Made by a program: the position numbers and the translations under genes
Notes under the pieces: model-generated
The model's database searches: none
What the model saw: the letters and a program-made list of their open reading frames with translations, nothing else
What the model was told of the DNA's origin: nothing
Shown: piece by piece, positions 43,231 to 54,136 of the stretch
Position numbering within the stretch: the first letter of the stretch is position 1
How the letters are laid out: each line of letters begins with the position of its first letter
Source of the DNA: Knoxdaviesia capensis
Lineage: Eukaryota; Ascomycota; Sordariomycetes; Microascales; Gondwanamycetaceae
NCBI GenBank assembly: GCA_001510575.1
Contig: LNGK01000010.1
Span: 1,589,111 to 1,653,110 of the forward strand
Reading direction: 5' to 3'
Length of the DNA stretch: 64,000 bases

Positions 43231-45051
43231 TCACATTCCCAACAGACTCATCTGGCGGCGGAGCGGGCTGGCAGCCGTCGACCCGTCCTCGCTGGCGTAG
43301 CACGCCGAGTCGGTGTCAATGTCCCACTCGGGCAGCTCGTCGCCGCTGGCCAGCAGCATGGCCTCGTACTCGGCATCATCGTCCTTGTCGCCGCCGGGCG
43401 TGGTGGCCGCCGAGTCGAACGCCTTCTGCGTGGCGGCGCGCGTGTTCCACCGCAGCGTGCGCGACACGCTGTCGAACCACTCGGTGTCGGTACGCGTGAC
43501 CGTCGGGAACGGGTACTGCGACGCCGTGATGGTCACGTAGTCGCCCTGCCGCAGCTCGACGCGGCCCTTGCCGTCGAACGCGCAGTATGCCGTCGCGCGG
43601 CTGTTGCGCGGCACACACACCCGCAGCGCCATCGTGTCCGACAGCACCATCGGCCGGAACGACAGCGTGTGCGGGCAGATCGGCGTCAGCAGGATGGCCG
43701 GGATGTCCGGGTGCACGAGGGAGCCGCCGGCCGAGAGCGAGTAGGCAGTGGAGCCGGTGGGCGTCGAGAAGATGCAGCCGTCTGCCTGAACGACCGTCAG
43801 CAGCTCGTCGTCGCCGTACAGCTCCAGGTTGGACACGTACGGCGACGGGCCGCGGTCGATGACGAGCTCGTTGAGAACCTCAAACTGCTCGCCCTCCTGG
43901 GCGGCCTGCGGAGTGGGCGAGGCCGCATCGCTGCGGTCGCGGTACACGGTGCAGGTGAAGCGCATGCGCAGGTTGACCTTCATGCCGGCATCGCCCATGA
44001 TGCGGTCCAGGTGGTGGTTGAAGCGCTCGTACTCGAACGTGGTGAGGAACCCGAGACTGCCCAGGCTGAAGGACAGGATCGGGGGCACCACGCGCTGGAA
44101 CAGCCACGAGGTGAAAAGCACGGTGCCGTCGCCGCCGAGAGTCAGCACGAGATCGAACTTCTCCGGCTGGCTCCAGCACAGGTCGGGCGTCCAGTAGCGG
44201 AGCATGTGCTCGAAGCGCGGGTCGCCGGCGGTGACTGCGGCGGCGTTGAAGCGCTTCGAGTTGCGCAGCTTGGCGTCGACGTACACGTTCACGCCGATAT
44301 CGGAGCCGTAGCGCGGCGTGCTGAGCAGCCAGGTGGCCAGCTTGCGCGTGTGGTAGACCAGCTGGTTGTCGCGCGCCTTGGTGACAATCATGATGTTGCG
44401 CACGGCGCGCTTGATCGGGCGGCGCTGGAGCTGCTTGGACACCTCACGCACGCCGGTGGCGGTCTGCACGAGGCGCGAGTGCGACATGGTGTCGTCGTTC
44501 TTGATCTCCTCAAGCACCTTGTCGATGTTGACGGCGTCGTCGAAGCGCTGATGGTAGAAGCAAGGCGATTGGAGAGCGGGGAAGGCGGTGGCGGCGCTCG
44601 GGGTGACGCTGGCGCGGCTGGCGAGCTCGGTGAGGGCGTCGGCCAGGCGCTGCGACGAAGACGACGAGGACGACACCGGGCGGTTGGCCGCATCGGCCTT
44701 GAAGGGCGGGGACAGCATGCTGGACAGCGAGAGCGCCTCGGGCTTGTTGCTGCGGGCAACCGATGCAATGGCCTTCATGATGGTCTGGCGCGGGATATCG
44801 GGCGGGAACCCGGTGGGCGAGGCAAGCGTGGCCGACTTGAGCGGCTGCAGCGGGGCCGGTTCAAGGTCGTCGGAGAAGGTGGATGCGGCAAGGGGCGAAG
44901 GCCGACCAAGAGCCGCTCCCGAACTGTGCGGGCGCTCGGGAAGGGGATTTGCCAACGGCGATGTGAGGGAATAAACCGGGCGATTGAGAGGTGGACTCAG
45001 AGCAGGATGAATGGACGCAGTGGGAGAGACCACAGATTGCGCAAGATGCAT
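43231..45051 (-). CDS. utr1: NAD+ kinase (ATP-NAD kinase family)
   Basis: This is a single-exon frame of 606 residues. The N-terminal 190 residues are Ser/Pro/Ala-rich and poorly structured. The kinase domain starts near 215 (RNIMIVTKARDNQLVYHTRK). It shows the diagnostic GGDG motif (LTLGGDGTVLF, GGDG at 306-309), the NE motif (LNELVIDRG, 394-395) and the Gly-rich nucleotide loop CIFSTPTGSTAYSLSAGG near 426-443. The C-terminal portion keeps SDTMALRVCVP and AYCAFDGKG, then an acidic tail (GGDKDDDAEYE). The enzyme phosphorylates NAD+ to NADP+ using ATP; with no mitochondrial presequence it is likely the cytosolic Utr1 type, not Pos5. The first Met is chosen because no later Met precedes a better-conserved start. 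The plus strand carries a 503-codon shadow frame caused by GC-rich codon bias. Confidence 0.95.
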   Translation of the reverse strand: MHLAQSVVSPTASIHPALSPPLNRPVYSLTSPLANPLPERPHSSGAALGRPSPLAASTFSDDLEPAPLQPLKSATLASPTGFPPDIPRQTIMKAIASVARSNKPEALSLSSMLSPPFKADAANRPVSSSSSSSQRLADALTELASRASVTPSAATAFPALQSPCFYHQRFDDAVNIDKVLEEIKNDDTMSHSRLVQTATGVREVSKQLQRRPIKRAVRNIMIVTKARDNQLVYHTRKLATWLLSTPRYGSDIGVNVYVDAKLRNSKRFNAAAVTAGDPRFEHMLRYWTPDLCWSQPEKFDLVLTLGGDGTVLFTSWLFQRVVPPILSFSLGSLGFLTTFEYERFNHHLDRIMGDAGMKVNLRMRFTCTVYRDRSDAASPTPQAAQEGEQFEVLNELVIDRGPSPYVSNLELYGDDELLTVVQADGCIFSTPTGSTAYSLSAGGSLVHPDIPAILLTPICPHTLSFRPMVLSDTMALRVCVPRNSRATAYCAFDGKGRVELRQGDYVTITASQYPFPTVTRTDTEWFDSVSRTLRWNTRAATQKAFDSAATTPGGDKDDDAEYEAMLLASGDELPEWDIDTDSACYASEDGSTAASPLRRQMSLLGM

Positions 45052-47473
45052 TGTGAATGGGAGAAAAAGAGAGAGGAAAACAAGGGAGGGGGAGAAGAGT
45101 GTTGGGTGGTGGGAGATATATACAAATTTATGTATATACCAGGGTTATGTGTTTATGGAGGTATAACACCTGCACATTAAACACACACGCAAAAAAATAT
45201 GCGATTAATGAGGTATGCCGCACAAAGCGATGGAGAAAAAAAAAGTAAAGGGAAGGAGCGAGTGGAAAGCGGAAAAATGGTGGAAGGTCAGTATTGGCGG
45301 GAAGGAATGGTGCGTGACCCGGCTAACAGGGCAGGTGCGAGTTGTGAATATCCGTTAGCACCAACGAAGGAAAGCACAGGCCGCTTCTGCAAAATAAAAA
45401 ATAAAAAAATAAGAAACTGGGCCAAGTTCTTCCAGCAAAGCGGAGAGACTTTTGAGGAGCGAGAGAGCGAGACAAAGGGCACCTGTGAATAACTGAAAAA
45501 TAAAACATCATTTTACAAAAAAACGTCAGTCAATCTGGGTTCAGTACCACAGAATAGAGAAGAAGCAGTGGTAAGATGACAGCGGAAGTCACGGACTTTC
45601 CGGACGTGGCTGTGGGTATATTTTGTGTAGGAGTGGCTCTTGTGGCTCTTGGGGAGGGGCGGCGTGTGGACCGAGAGACACACACACCAGCTATGGATGG
45701 AGCAACACCAAGCTCGATATTCGGGCTTTCGGGCGTAGGAGGGAGATTAAGAAAAAACAAAATAAGATAAAAAGCCCAGTACCTGCAACCTAGAACTTGT
45801 GGAATTCTAAATCCGAACTGGGGACGCTCGGCAGACGGACGGAGATACAGCAGCTCTAAAAAGAGCAACGGAATTGCGAACTTCGCGAAAGGGAGTGCTT
45901 TTTGCTTTGCCAACTGCTTCCCGCTGCCACGGGCTTTCTATGACGCTGGAAGGCGAAAAGTGTTGTGGAAGACAAACGGGAGAAGGAGAGGAAGGCAGGA
46001 GCGGACGGCCTGGAACGTGGTCCAGAAAGCCGCGATCAACGGGAAGGTGTAAGTGATTAGTGATGAACAGAAAAAGAAGCAGGAGCTACCGGCAACGGCT
46101 CTTTCTGACTAGAGGTGATCATCAAATCGTGGAATTGCCCGTGGCAGGCAATTCAGCAAGAACGGCCTTCATTATATAAGTCTCTGCAGACGGTCTCCTG
46201 ACTTTCTCGCCAGAGCCCCCTTTCTCGCTTCGTTCTTCAGTCTTCCTTGGTCTTCTGAAAAAAGCTCGTGAACTCGTCTCCAAAGTCTTGCTTTATCCAA
46301 GAGTTCTGGCGTGCTTTTCCCACCAAGAGCCCCAGAAAGGACGAAGCAAGATTCTCGGCATTCAGCCCTGAAAACCCCGAGTCACAGGCACACTTGTGTG
46401 ATAACTTTTTCGGAGTTCACACGGTGGGTGGTGATGAAGTGACGACGCTGTGCATATGTGGAGATTTAGTCTTCTCCAGTGAAAGGAGATAACGAATCTT
46501 CATGTGCGCGGTTTGGTGGGTCATGCAGGTTGAAAAGAAAAAAAAACCCCTTTTTTTCTGAGGTATGTCCGATGACTGGCGGCAAATATGACAAGCAGAA
46601 AAGTCGAGTTCATGCTAAACTCGATAGATCCAGTGCAGTGGACCCTTGGGGGAACTAGGGAAATGCGACAGGACAAAAGAAGCACATAGCCCAAGCGAGC
46701 TACAACAATGTGAACATACCGAGCGAGACGGGTGCTTTAAGATTACTGCTTGTCCTGTGACGAAGAGCAGTGATCTGTTGGAAATTCCACGATTGGATGG
46801 CTGCACTGTGATAGTGACGGGCGGGCGATTCGACTGCTTGGCAACAACGACGGACAGTATCGACGTATTGGAGGTGAGCAGAGTCTATCCGCGGAGTGAC
46901 GAGAAAAAAGAAATGTTACGAGCAGAAGGAAAGATTGGGAGAAGATAAATTGAGTTGATTTTTTGACTGACACCAGGCCTGAGATTGAGTTCAATAACGA
47001 AAAGCAGATTAAACGAGAAGAAACGACAGAAAAAAAGAGGTGGGAGAAGAGGGCGTCCGGCGCAGGCAAGATAAAAAAAAATAGATGTCGGAGCGGGTGG
47101 TGACAAAAGAGCACAGCTCGGAAAGATGGACTTTTGCTAATACTTTTTTTATATCTGCACTGCAGGACGAAAGAAAAGAAGAAACGGGCAAAAAAAGGCA
47201 ACACAAACGAACGGGGCCGGGCTTGGGTCTACAAGACTGGAGAAGAAAGGAAAAGAAGAGAAAGGGCGAGATCACGACGTTCTGCGGCCCAGGAGCTTAT
47301 ATCAAAAAACGAGTCCTCTCTCTCTCTCTGATCGTCTGGCAAGGCAAGGTCGGAAAGGCCCGGTCCCTCTCGTGCTTGGCTGTGGCTCTTCTGTTTTGGC
47401 CTCCTTTCTCTCTCTCGCTCTCTAATTTGACCAAAGCCTTTCAACCTGCCAGCCAGAGAAGGGTGTCTGAATG

Positions 47474-47501
<28 letters not shown>
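47474..47501 (+). repeat. (GT)14 microsatellite
   Basis: About 14 uninterrupted GT units in intergenic DNA. Confidence 0.9.
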
Positions 47502-47506
<5 letters not shown>

Positions 47507-50500
47507 CGTGCAGGCGAAACGATGCCATACGGGGGGAGTATGATTACTGCGACTGGGAATGTCCCCATTAATTCCCAAGGTTGGCCTCAGAGCAGCGTGC
47601 CTTTTTCCCATTATTTGCCTTCCCCCTTGTCAACCGTTCCTCGCGATACAAAACTTCGGACGCTTCTCGCTCTTGAGAGATCGCTGCTCTCTGCCTTTTT
47701 CTTCGTCCCATCCAGCCAATAGGAGCCCCGGCTGCATGGCTTTTGTCGATCAAGGATATGTTCCGTTGCTGCTCCAGTTCGACTGCCCAAAGCTCCCGAC
47801 AAGGGTTTTTGATATATTTTCTCTTCTGATGCTGGGATGCTGGAGTAGCAGGAGTCTGCTTCTCAAACACCTAGAGCGGGACCTGTTTGTTCTCCCCCTC
47901 CCCCTTTTTCTGTTTTCTTTTGGGCTTGCCGGTTTTGCCTTGGTGAAGATTTCACACTTTCAGTCTTGGTGGAATGCGTTATGGCGATTCAGGGAAAGGC
48001 GCCCGTTCTGACACTACGATTGGTAAGGGGGGAGTATACTAATACTGATGTGGCGTTGTGAAAAGCTACTGTCTGCTACAGCTTATCTCGGTGTCGCGAG
48101 CAAGGCAAAGCTGAAGCTGCATGTTTGGGTCCAGACACACACACGACGGAACCTTGCTTGATGGTCCATCCCACATATCGCCAGACCCCCCCGTCTATCT
48201 ACCACGGCCATCAAGCGCATCTATCGGCGATGGAGAGGAGGATGGAATTTCTTGGCACTGATGCCAGACCGCTCTGTTTTCAGCAGGAAAGCCATTCCGA
48301 GGGGGTGGAAGCGGGTGGCATTCCTCACCTTCTTGCAATCGACGAACAAACGGAGATGTGATGTTCTTTCTCCTCAACTTGAGGTGCACATCACTCCCCC
48401 TCAGATCTCACAGGCCTCAGAAAATCACTCGGCCACACTCTTTCTATTCTTGGTTAGCGAGCATCCTTCCTTTCCTCCCACACGCTTTCTCGCTTGGTTA
48501 TATGCATGCAATGCTACCTAGGAGTATGCATGTGTGTGTGTGTGCATGTGTGAATGAGTACCGAACCAAACAGATTTCTTTCCCATGTTTGCCTATTCCG
48601 TGCAAGTCTGGAGAAGAGAGCAAAGTGTGGGCGGGCATTTTCCCTCTTTGAGCCAGAAAATGCCCCCAAGCGTAAGTAAAGGAGATGGTGGGGAAGCGGG
48701 AGCTGCTTTCCCACGCTTTCTGTGTGTGCGTTCTTCGTGCGGGCGACGTACGTTCTGCCTATGTTCCTTCCCCATCCTCATCATCCCGCGTTTGCATCAA
48801 GTATATTCGTCCTGGGGGGGAGCTTCATCCGCCAAAACCTGTGATCGTCGAGGATGATGCTGGGACGGGGAAGCGTTCGCGGCTATATGTACTGTATGAG
48901 TTCCTACTTGAGGTCCGTGGTGGGAGGCGGGTGAGGGCGACGGCAGTGGGGGCGGGTTGCGAGAGAGAACGAAACCGAGACATGACGACGTTACAGTTGT
49001 CTGTGCTGTGGGCATTTGCATTGCATAGGAGGAGGTACGAAAGCGCTTCAGGATGGTGGTAACTGACGGCGGCGGTGGGAATGCGCGGTGGTGCACCGGC
49101 GTTTAGTGTGACATTTTTCCTGTTCTTTCAACGTATCAAGGTTTCCAACGATGCCCCCAGGTACAGTATATTATTACCTACGGTGGTAGCTGACGGGAAG
49201 CTTAATTGATGGCTATTAAGACACCCAAACAGGCATGGAATGGACAATCGGGAGAGTGGAGGAGACGACGCATGGGGCACCAGACGTTTTGTCTTGTGCG
49301 TATAGAAAGAAATGTGTCCGCATACGGGTTTATCAGGGGTTGTCTCTGCCCATCTTTCAAAAGAGAAAAGGGGATACGGAAACAGATAAAAAAAAGAGAA
49401 AAAAAAATAAAGAAAAATTTAAGAAAAAAAGGTGACCAGTAGGAATATGGAATTATTAGGAGTTACCAACCATTTGTGCTTCTTCCAGTACAAGTCCAGT
49501 ACAAGGAGGAGAACTCACCAGCCCCAAAGTACTGTACTGTACTGTAAATCTTCAGCTTTTTACTTGGGGGGGACATGCTGATAGAGGATGGAACAACATT
49601 GCGTCGGCAGTACGACGCTACCCACCTCCAGACTCAAAGCTAAGGTGTCGTTTATTTCCCAACCCATGCTGAAGCACCCAGGAGAGAGTGTCGAGGAACC
49701 CTGCAGGGCGACATAACAGAAAAATGAAAAAGAAAAGATTGTTGGGCTCACTTTTCACTGCCGCATGCTGAGTCTTGGTGGTGGGGGTGGTGAATGAGAA
49801 AGGAGGAGGAGGGGTTTAACCCTCAGCGAATGAAGAGGTGTACTGTATACTGTCGGTCTACCTAGAGCTGAGATATGCACGCTTTGCTTCAGAATTCAGG
49901 GTTGCCTCTCCTTTTCGCGATCTCGCTTGGCTGCAGGTGCGTGCCCAAAACAAGGCACAGCAGGGGAGGGGAAGATGCAGCGGCATGTCAAAACCCTAAA
50001 CAGCGCCGGTTCGGTTCTTTGTTCATGCATTTTGCATGTGTGAGCCAGTCTTCACGCACTCCGTCCCAGTCGGTCACCTTTTGGCGCCTGGAGGTGCGGC
50101 ACGATGCCGTTTTAGAGAGGAAGAGAGAGACAATTGTGTGTTTGGGAGGGGCCATCGAGGGGCAGGCGCAGAGAGCAAGAGAAGGAGAAGAAGAGTGGTG
50201 ATGTGCCGGCGGCAACGCGGAGTTTTTCATCTTCGTCGTCGTCTTGGCTGCTTTCGAAAATGGTGTGCCACACCCATCACTCGATGCCGCGACTATCACC
50301 GGCCGCAGGCTTTGTGCAGACCAGGGGCGGAAAAGAGGTCCCAGAAAGCTCCACGCCATTTCTGAAGATCTGGCCTCACACAGCAGACGCAGACGGGAGA
50401 GAGGCCGGTGGGCCAAGGGCCTTATCCGACGGGCCACGCTGCTGCTATACTGGCGGTTACCAAGGCGAGACCGGCCGTCGTCGAGCTGGTCAGGCTCTGG

Positions 50501-50696
50501 ACAGCACACACACAAAACGCAGCAAGACGGCGGCGGCCACAGCTTCGCGCGCAGTCGGAGGGCCGAGACTGGCCCGAAAACAGCCGGCGAAGGGAAGTGA
50601 AGAAAAAGGGGAGAGAGACCATGGCCACACCCGCAGCACACGCAGATCAGAGTTCCCTGAACGACGCGCCAGCAGGGGGGAGCAGCAGTAAGTAAG

Positions 50697-50716
50697 ACTG
50701 TACTGTACAGTACAGT
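50697..50716. repeat. Perfect 20-base palindrome built from TACTGTA/TACAGTA units
   Basis: ACTGTACTGTACAGTACAGT equals its own reverse complement. It is the longest perfect member of the TACTGTAC-type family scattered through intergenic DNA in this window. Confidence 0.9.
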
Positions 50717-52563
50717 AGTCCAGGACCAAATATACCCTGACTTAGCGGTCGGCCGGGCCACATGAACCAGAGAGACGGAAGAAGACGGGCGAGGATCCGT
50801 CAACGAGAACTGAGCTGGATGGGCAAACAACATCCCTTTGCATTAAAGATCTGCTACAAGCGGCGGCGGCGGCAGCGGCCAGGACCCGTTGTCGGAAGAA
50901 AAAAGAAAAAAACACGACAGGGATGCGGCATGCTTCTTTTCTTGTTGCCTTTCCTCTCCTATTTCTCCGAGACCTTGTAACTCTGAAGAATGAGAATCAA
51001 TGCTGTATAACGGAGCGGTGGCGGCGGGCCTTTCTGTTCTCTGTCGCAGATCGGACTTTGTGAAGAAACGCGAATCAGCCTGAACACGACCGCCAGAACC
51101 GCGCTGCTGGAGGAAGACATACCGACAGATGCAACACTGCTGCTGCTGCTGATGATGATGACGAGGGTCCAAGAAAGCCTCCGAAGACATACGCAGCAAC
51201 GAAGCCCACTCTATCCGGACGACACACAGTAGTTTACGTGGACAACCATCACGAGAACGAAAGAAAAAGAAGCATGCACAGAAGAACGTAAGACGCACGA
51301 CCGAGCCTCACTGCCATCACCAGACTACCCAAAAGGCCACTGTCTCGTATAAAAATGCACCGGGACTTCCAGCGTCCATACAAAATCGCTACATGCAGGA
51401 GGGTACCCCATATAAAATAAGATAAAATGCTCATGCCGGGGCCAACCCTGGATTGAAACACCGCACAGTAACAAAGTCTCGTCGCAGGAGACCTGTGTCT
51501 AAAACATCGGGCCCCCTCCCCCGTCTAGGATTGATTGGGATATCCCCCCCCACTAAGCAGATAGAAAAGAAAAAAGAAACAAAACCGAATAAAAATTGCC
51601 CCGTTGTTGTTTGCGCCCACTTTACCTAGACACAGCTTGTGCAAAGCGTATCACAGCAAGAGACACAGGGAGGGCCGTGTGTCCCGCCCAGCCCGAAAAG
51701 AGTGATAGGCTGTCGTCGGGGTCGTCCAGTCACCCCTAACACCGCAAAAGCATACGTAACTCGCCCTTCACGTTCCAAAATCGAAAACACGGGCACCAGG
51801 GGAGGCCGGACAAAACTGCGTTGTGCATTGTTGCAGGGGCGGTGCGCGCGCTTTGGAGGGGGATGGGGTTGCGGACCCTTAATGCGCAGGTTGCGCGCAC
51901 TGGATCGTTGATTCGTGGCATTCGCGCTTTTCTTGACCGTTCGTCTTCTTCGTTGGGTTTGATGTTGCCTTGGGTACTGCCCTTTTTCTCCTGCTGCTGT
52001 GACAAACACCATTCATGCAGTCCCGATGGTTGGCTGGACGAGGAGAGTCTTCGCACGAAGTCTGTAATGGGCCCAACTCGGCCAGACAAACAAGACTCTC
52101 GAAACCGCACTTTGGGCGGCTACATTCCATCTGTCCACCGGCGGACTAATGTGTGCTCCGGAAATATCGACCGGTAAATGGCTGTGTCTTGGGCCGGAGT
52201 GGTGGGGACGCCGAAAGCCTCTCTCTGGTGGTCGCACAAGACCTCGCTGGTGGATAGATCTCGTTGAAGATGTCTTACAGAGACGTCGCCCCGAAATAGA
52301 TGCTGATACGGGTATGGAGATGCTCTAAAAGATTATCCGGCTAATATTATCGGTTCCGGGAGGTGAGAGCGCAGGACCAGCGAGAAGAAAACACGAGAAA
52401 GGTCGGAGCATACGGAGATGGGACGTCAACAAGCTGGGACGGCTCAACCAGATCATGGAAGAAGCATCAGGGGGAACCCAATAGATTATGGAGAGAGACG
52501 AAATAGGATATTCAGAGAATAGAAAAAGCGATACCCGGGCGTGGCGAGCTGGTGTACGGGAGC

Positions 52564-53652
52564 TCAAATCTCCGGTCCGGACTTCCACTGCATCTCGGCA
52601 ACAACCTTGGCCACAACGGCCGACCGCATGAACTGGCGCATGTTGGGAGGCCGAGCATCGGCAATGGCATGGGCCATGTTAGTGTCATCGTTGTTGTTGT
52701 CGTCGGCAGCAGTGTTGCAGCAGGCGTCGCGGGCGGCGGCTGCAACCCGCTCCCACACGGCGAGAGAGAAGTCGCCCTCGCTCTCGGCGATCAGGAGGTC
52801 GTCGCGGCCCGTGAAGCCGAGCACATGCACCGAGCGGGCGCGCGAGATCTGGACTGCGGTCGGGTCGAGGATGAGCTTGGAGTCGTCGGTGCGGTCGCCG
52901 ACGGCCACCACCACGGCGCTGGCGATTGTGCGCATGGTGAGCGAGGTTGAGAGGAGGGCAAGCATGGCGGCATGCAGAAGGGCCGGGATAGCAGGGAGGT
53001 TCTAGGTCGAGACATGAAGAAAGAAAAAAAAGAAGAAAAAAAGTCAGCTCAGAGCTGCATATGAAGCGAGAGTGTTGTGTAGTCGGAGACTCACGGCTTG
53101 TGCCTGCATGATCTTGGTGTTCACGTAGTTGTTTTCGGGGACGTCGGTGATCTGTAGAACCACCTGTATCATGCTCCGTGGATACTCCTTGACGGGAATG
53201 ATAAAGCGAAGAGCTGCTTGGAGGATAGATTCCAAGTGGCGCTCCCGTGTTCCTATATATACACAAGTCTACGTTAGATTGAACCCCGATATCCCAGTTT
53301 CACAGGCGACAGAGGATGACTTGAGAAACTGCAAGAAGCAGGCTATTTCTGGCCGTATCGGCCCATGAAGGATGACCTCCTGGCACAGAGATATGAAAGG
53401 GGGTGGATTGCTGAGCGCCACCGAGTGAGGGGCTACAGTGCAGTTTTCTGGGGTTTCCTCACCTGCAACCCCGGCAGCCGGTCGTACGATCACATCGATA
53501 ACAGCTTCAAACGCGGCCTCGTCTCGTCGGGGCGCCTCCACCGGGCCATTGACAGACGCAATGATTCTATATCCGCCGTACGAGAACGACGAGGAGCCGT
53601 CGGCTTTGGGAAGCAGAGATAGCTTCACTTCAGGCTCGTGGGATGAAGCCAT
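52564..53652 (-). CDS. rrp46: RNA exosome core subunit Rrp46 (RNase PH-like, EXOSC5)
   Basis: Three exons, 53652-53463, 53252-53095 and 53001-52564, encode 261 residues. It has the RNase PH-fold layout of Rrp46: an N-terminal strand pair with FSYGGYRIIASVNGPVEAPR (28-47), a middle portion GTRERHLESILQAALRFIIP and YPRSMIQVVLQITDVPEN, then LPAIPALLHAAMLALLSTSL and MRTIASAVVVAVGD. Eukaryotic Rrp46 is catalytically dead and forms part of the six-subunit ring through which RNA is threaded to Rrp44/Rrp6, in nucleus and cytoplasm. Human EXOSC5 is 235 residues, so length fits. The Rrp46 call over Rrp41/Mtr3 rests on the short N-terminus and the GPVE and LPAI segments. The gene is divergent from the PTPA gene (484 bases between starts). 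Confidence 0.88.
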
Positions 53653-54136
53653 GCTGGATATCTGGGGGAATGCTGAAACACGGCAAAGAAGATCTCTTTC
53701 GATCTGGAGGAGTAGGTGGGTTCTGTGAGGTGAACAAGAGGTCAATGGAGGAGGTAGTAGAGAGAGGTATCTTATATCTTAAGGAATGCAAAAGAAGTGT
53801 GAAGAGACTATATGAAGGAAAGGTTGAAAGAATTTTCAATCGTGGATTCCTGTTTGAATTTTTTTTCGTGAAGTCATTATTTTTGCTTTGGCGCCTTACA
53901 GCGCGCTTAGTGACTCAACCCTTAGTAATTACCGCCATTTGCCCACTATTTAGCGCGTAGATGTACTAAAATCAGGATCTTGGGGATCTGGAACTCACTC
54001 TCTCCGCCTTTTGCCAACATTGTCTGTACCTGTGCATTTCCAATCACGCAGTACTGATTTCTGACTTTTGATTGACCTCAACGAAAACCTTGCAACTTCT
54101 TTGTTTTACAGTTTTGTATGCTTCACTGTTTTAAGA
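53653..54136. promoter_or_regulatory. Divergent promoter of rrp46 and the PTPA gene
   Basis: This 484-base interval holds no gene. Its middle (53.78-53.95 kb) is AT-rich and contains two GCGCG-type sites (near 53901 and 53954). No clear TATA box was seen on either side. Confidence 0.5.

Larger units (their letters stand above)
45052..52563. other. 7.5-kb region without a supported gene
   Basis: This is the longest gene-free stretch in the window. Contents that can be named: the probable NAD kinase promoter at its left end, (GT)14 at 47474-47501, a TACTGTAC-type repeat at 49528-49546, a perfect 20-base palindrome at 50697-50716, an AAACCCTAAA telobox-like site at 49991-50000, and many homopolymer runs. 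Overlapping frames of 150-281 codons on both strands (for example 47559-48011 plus, 49988-50833 minus) lack conserved motifs, and their composition follows local base skew. A non-coding RNA or long regulatory region is possible but unproven. Confidence 0.45.

Noticed and set aside
43669..45180. 503-codon plus-strand open frame
   Set aside because: It is antisense to the NAD kinase gene, whose motifs are all present. It reflects strong GC3 bias and starts and ends outside any plausible gene signal.
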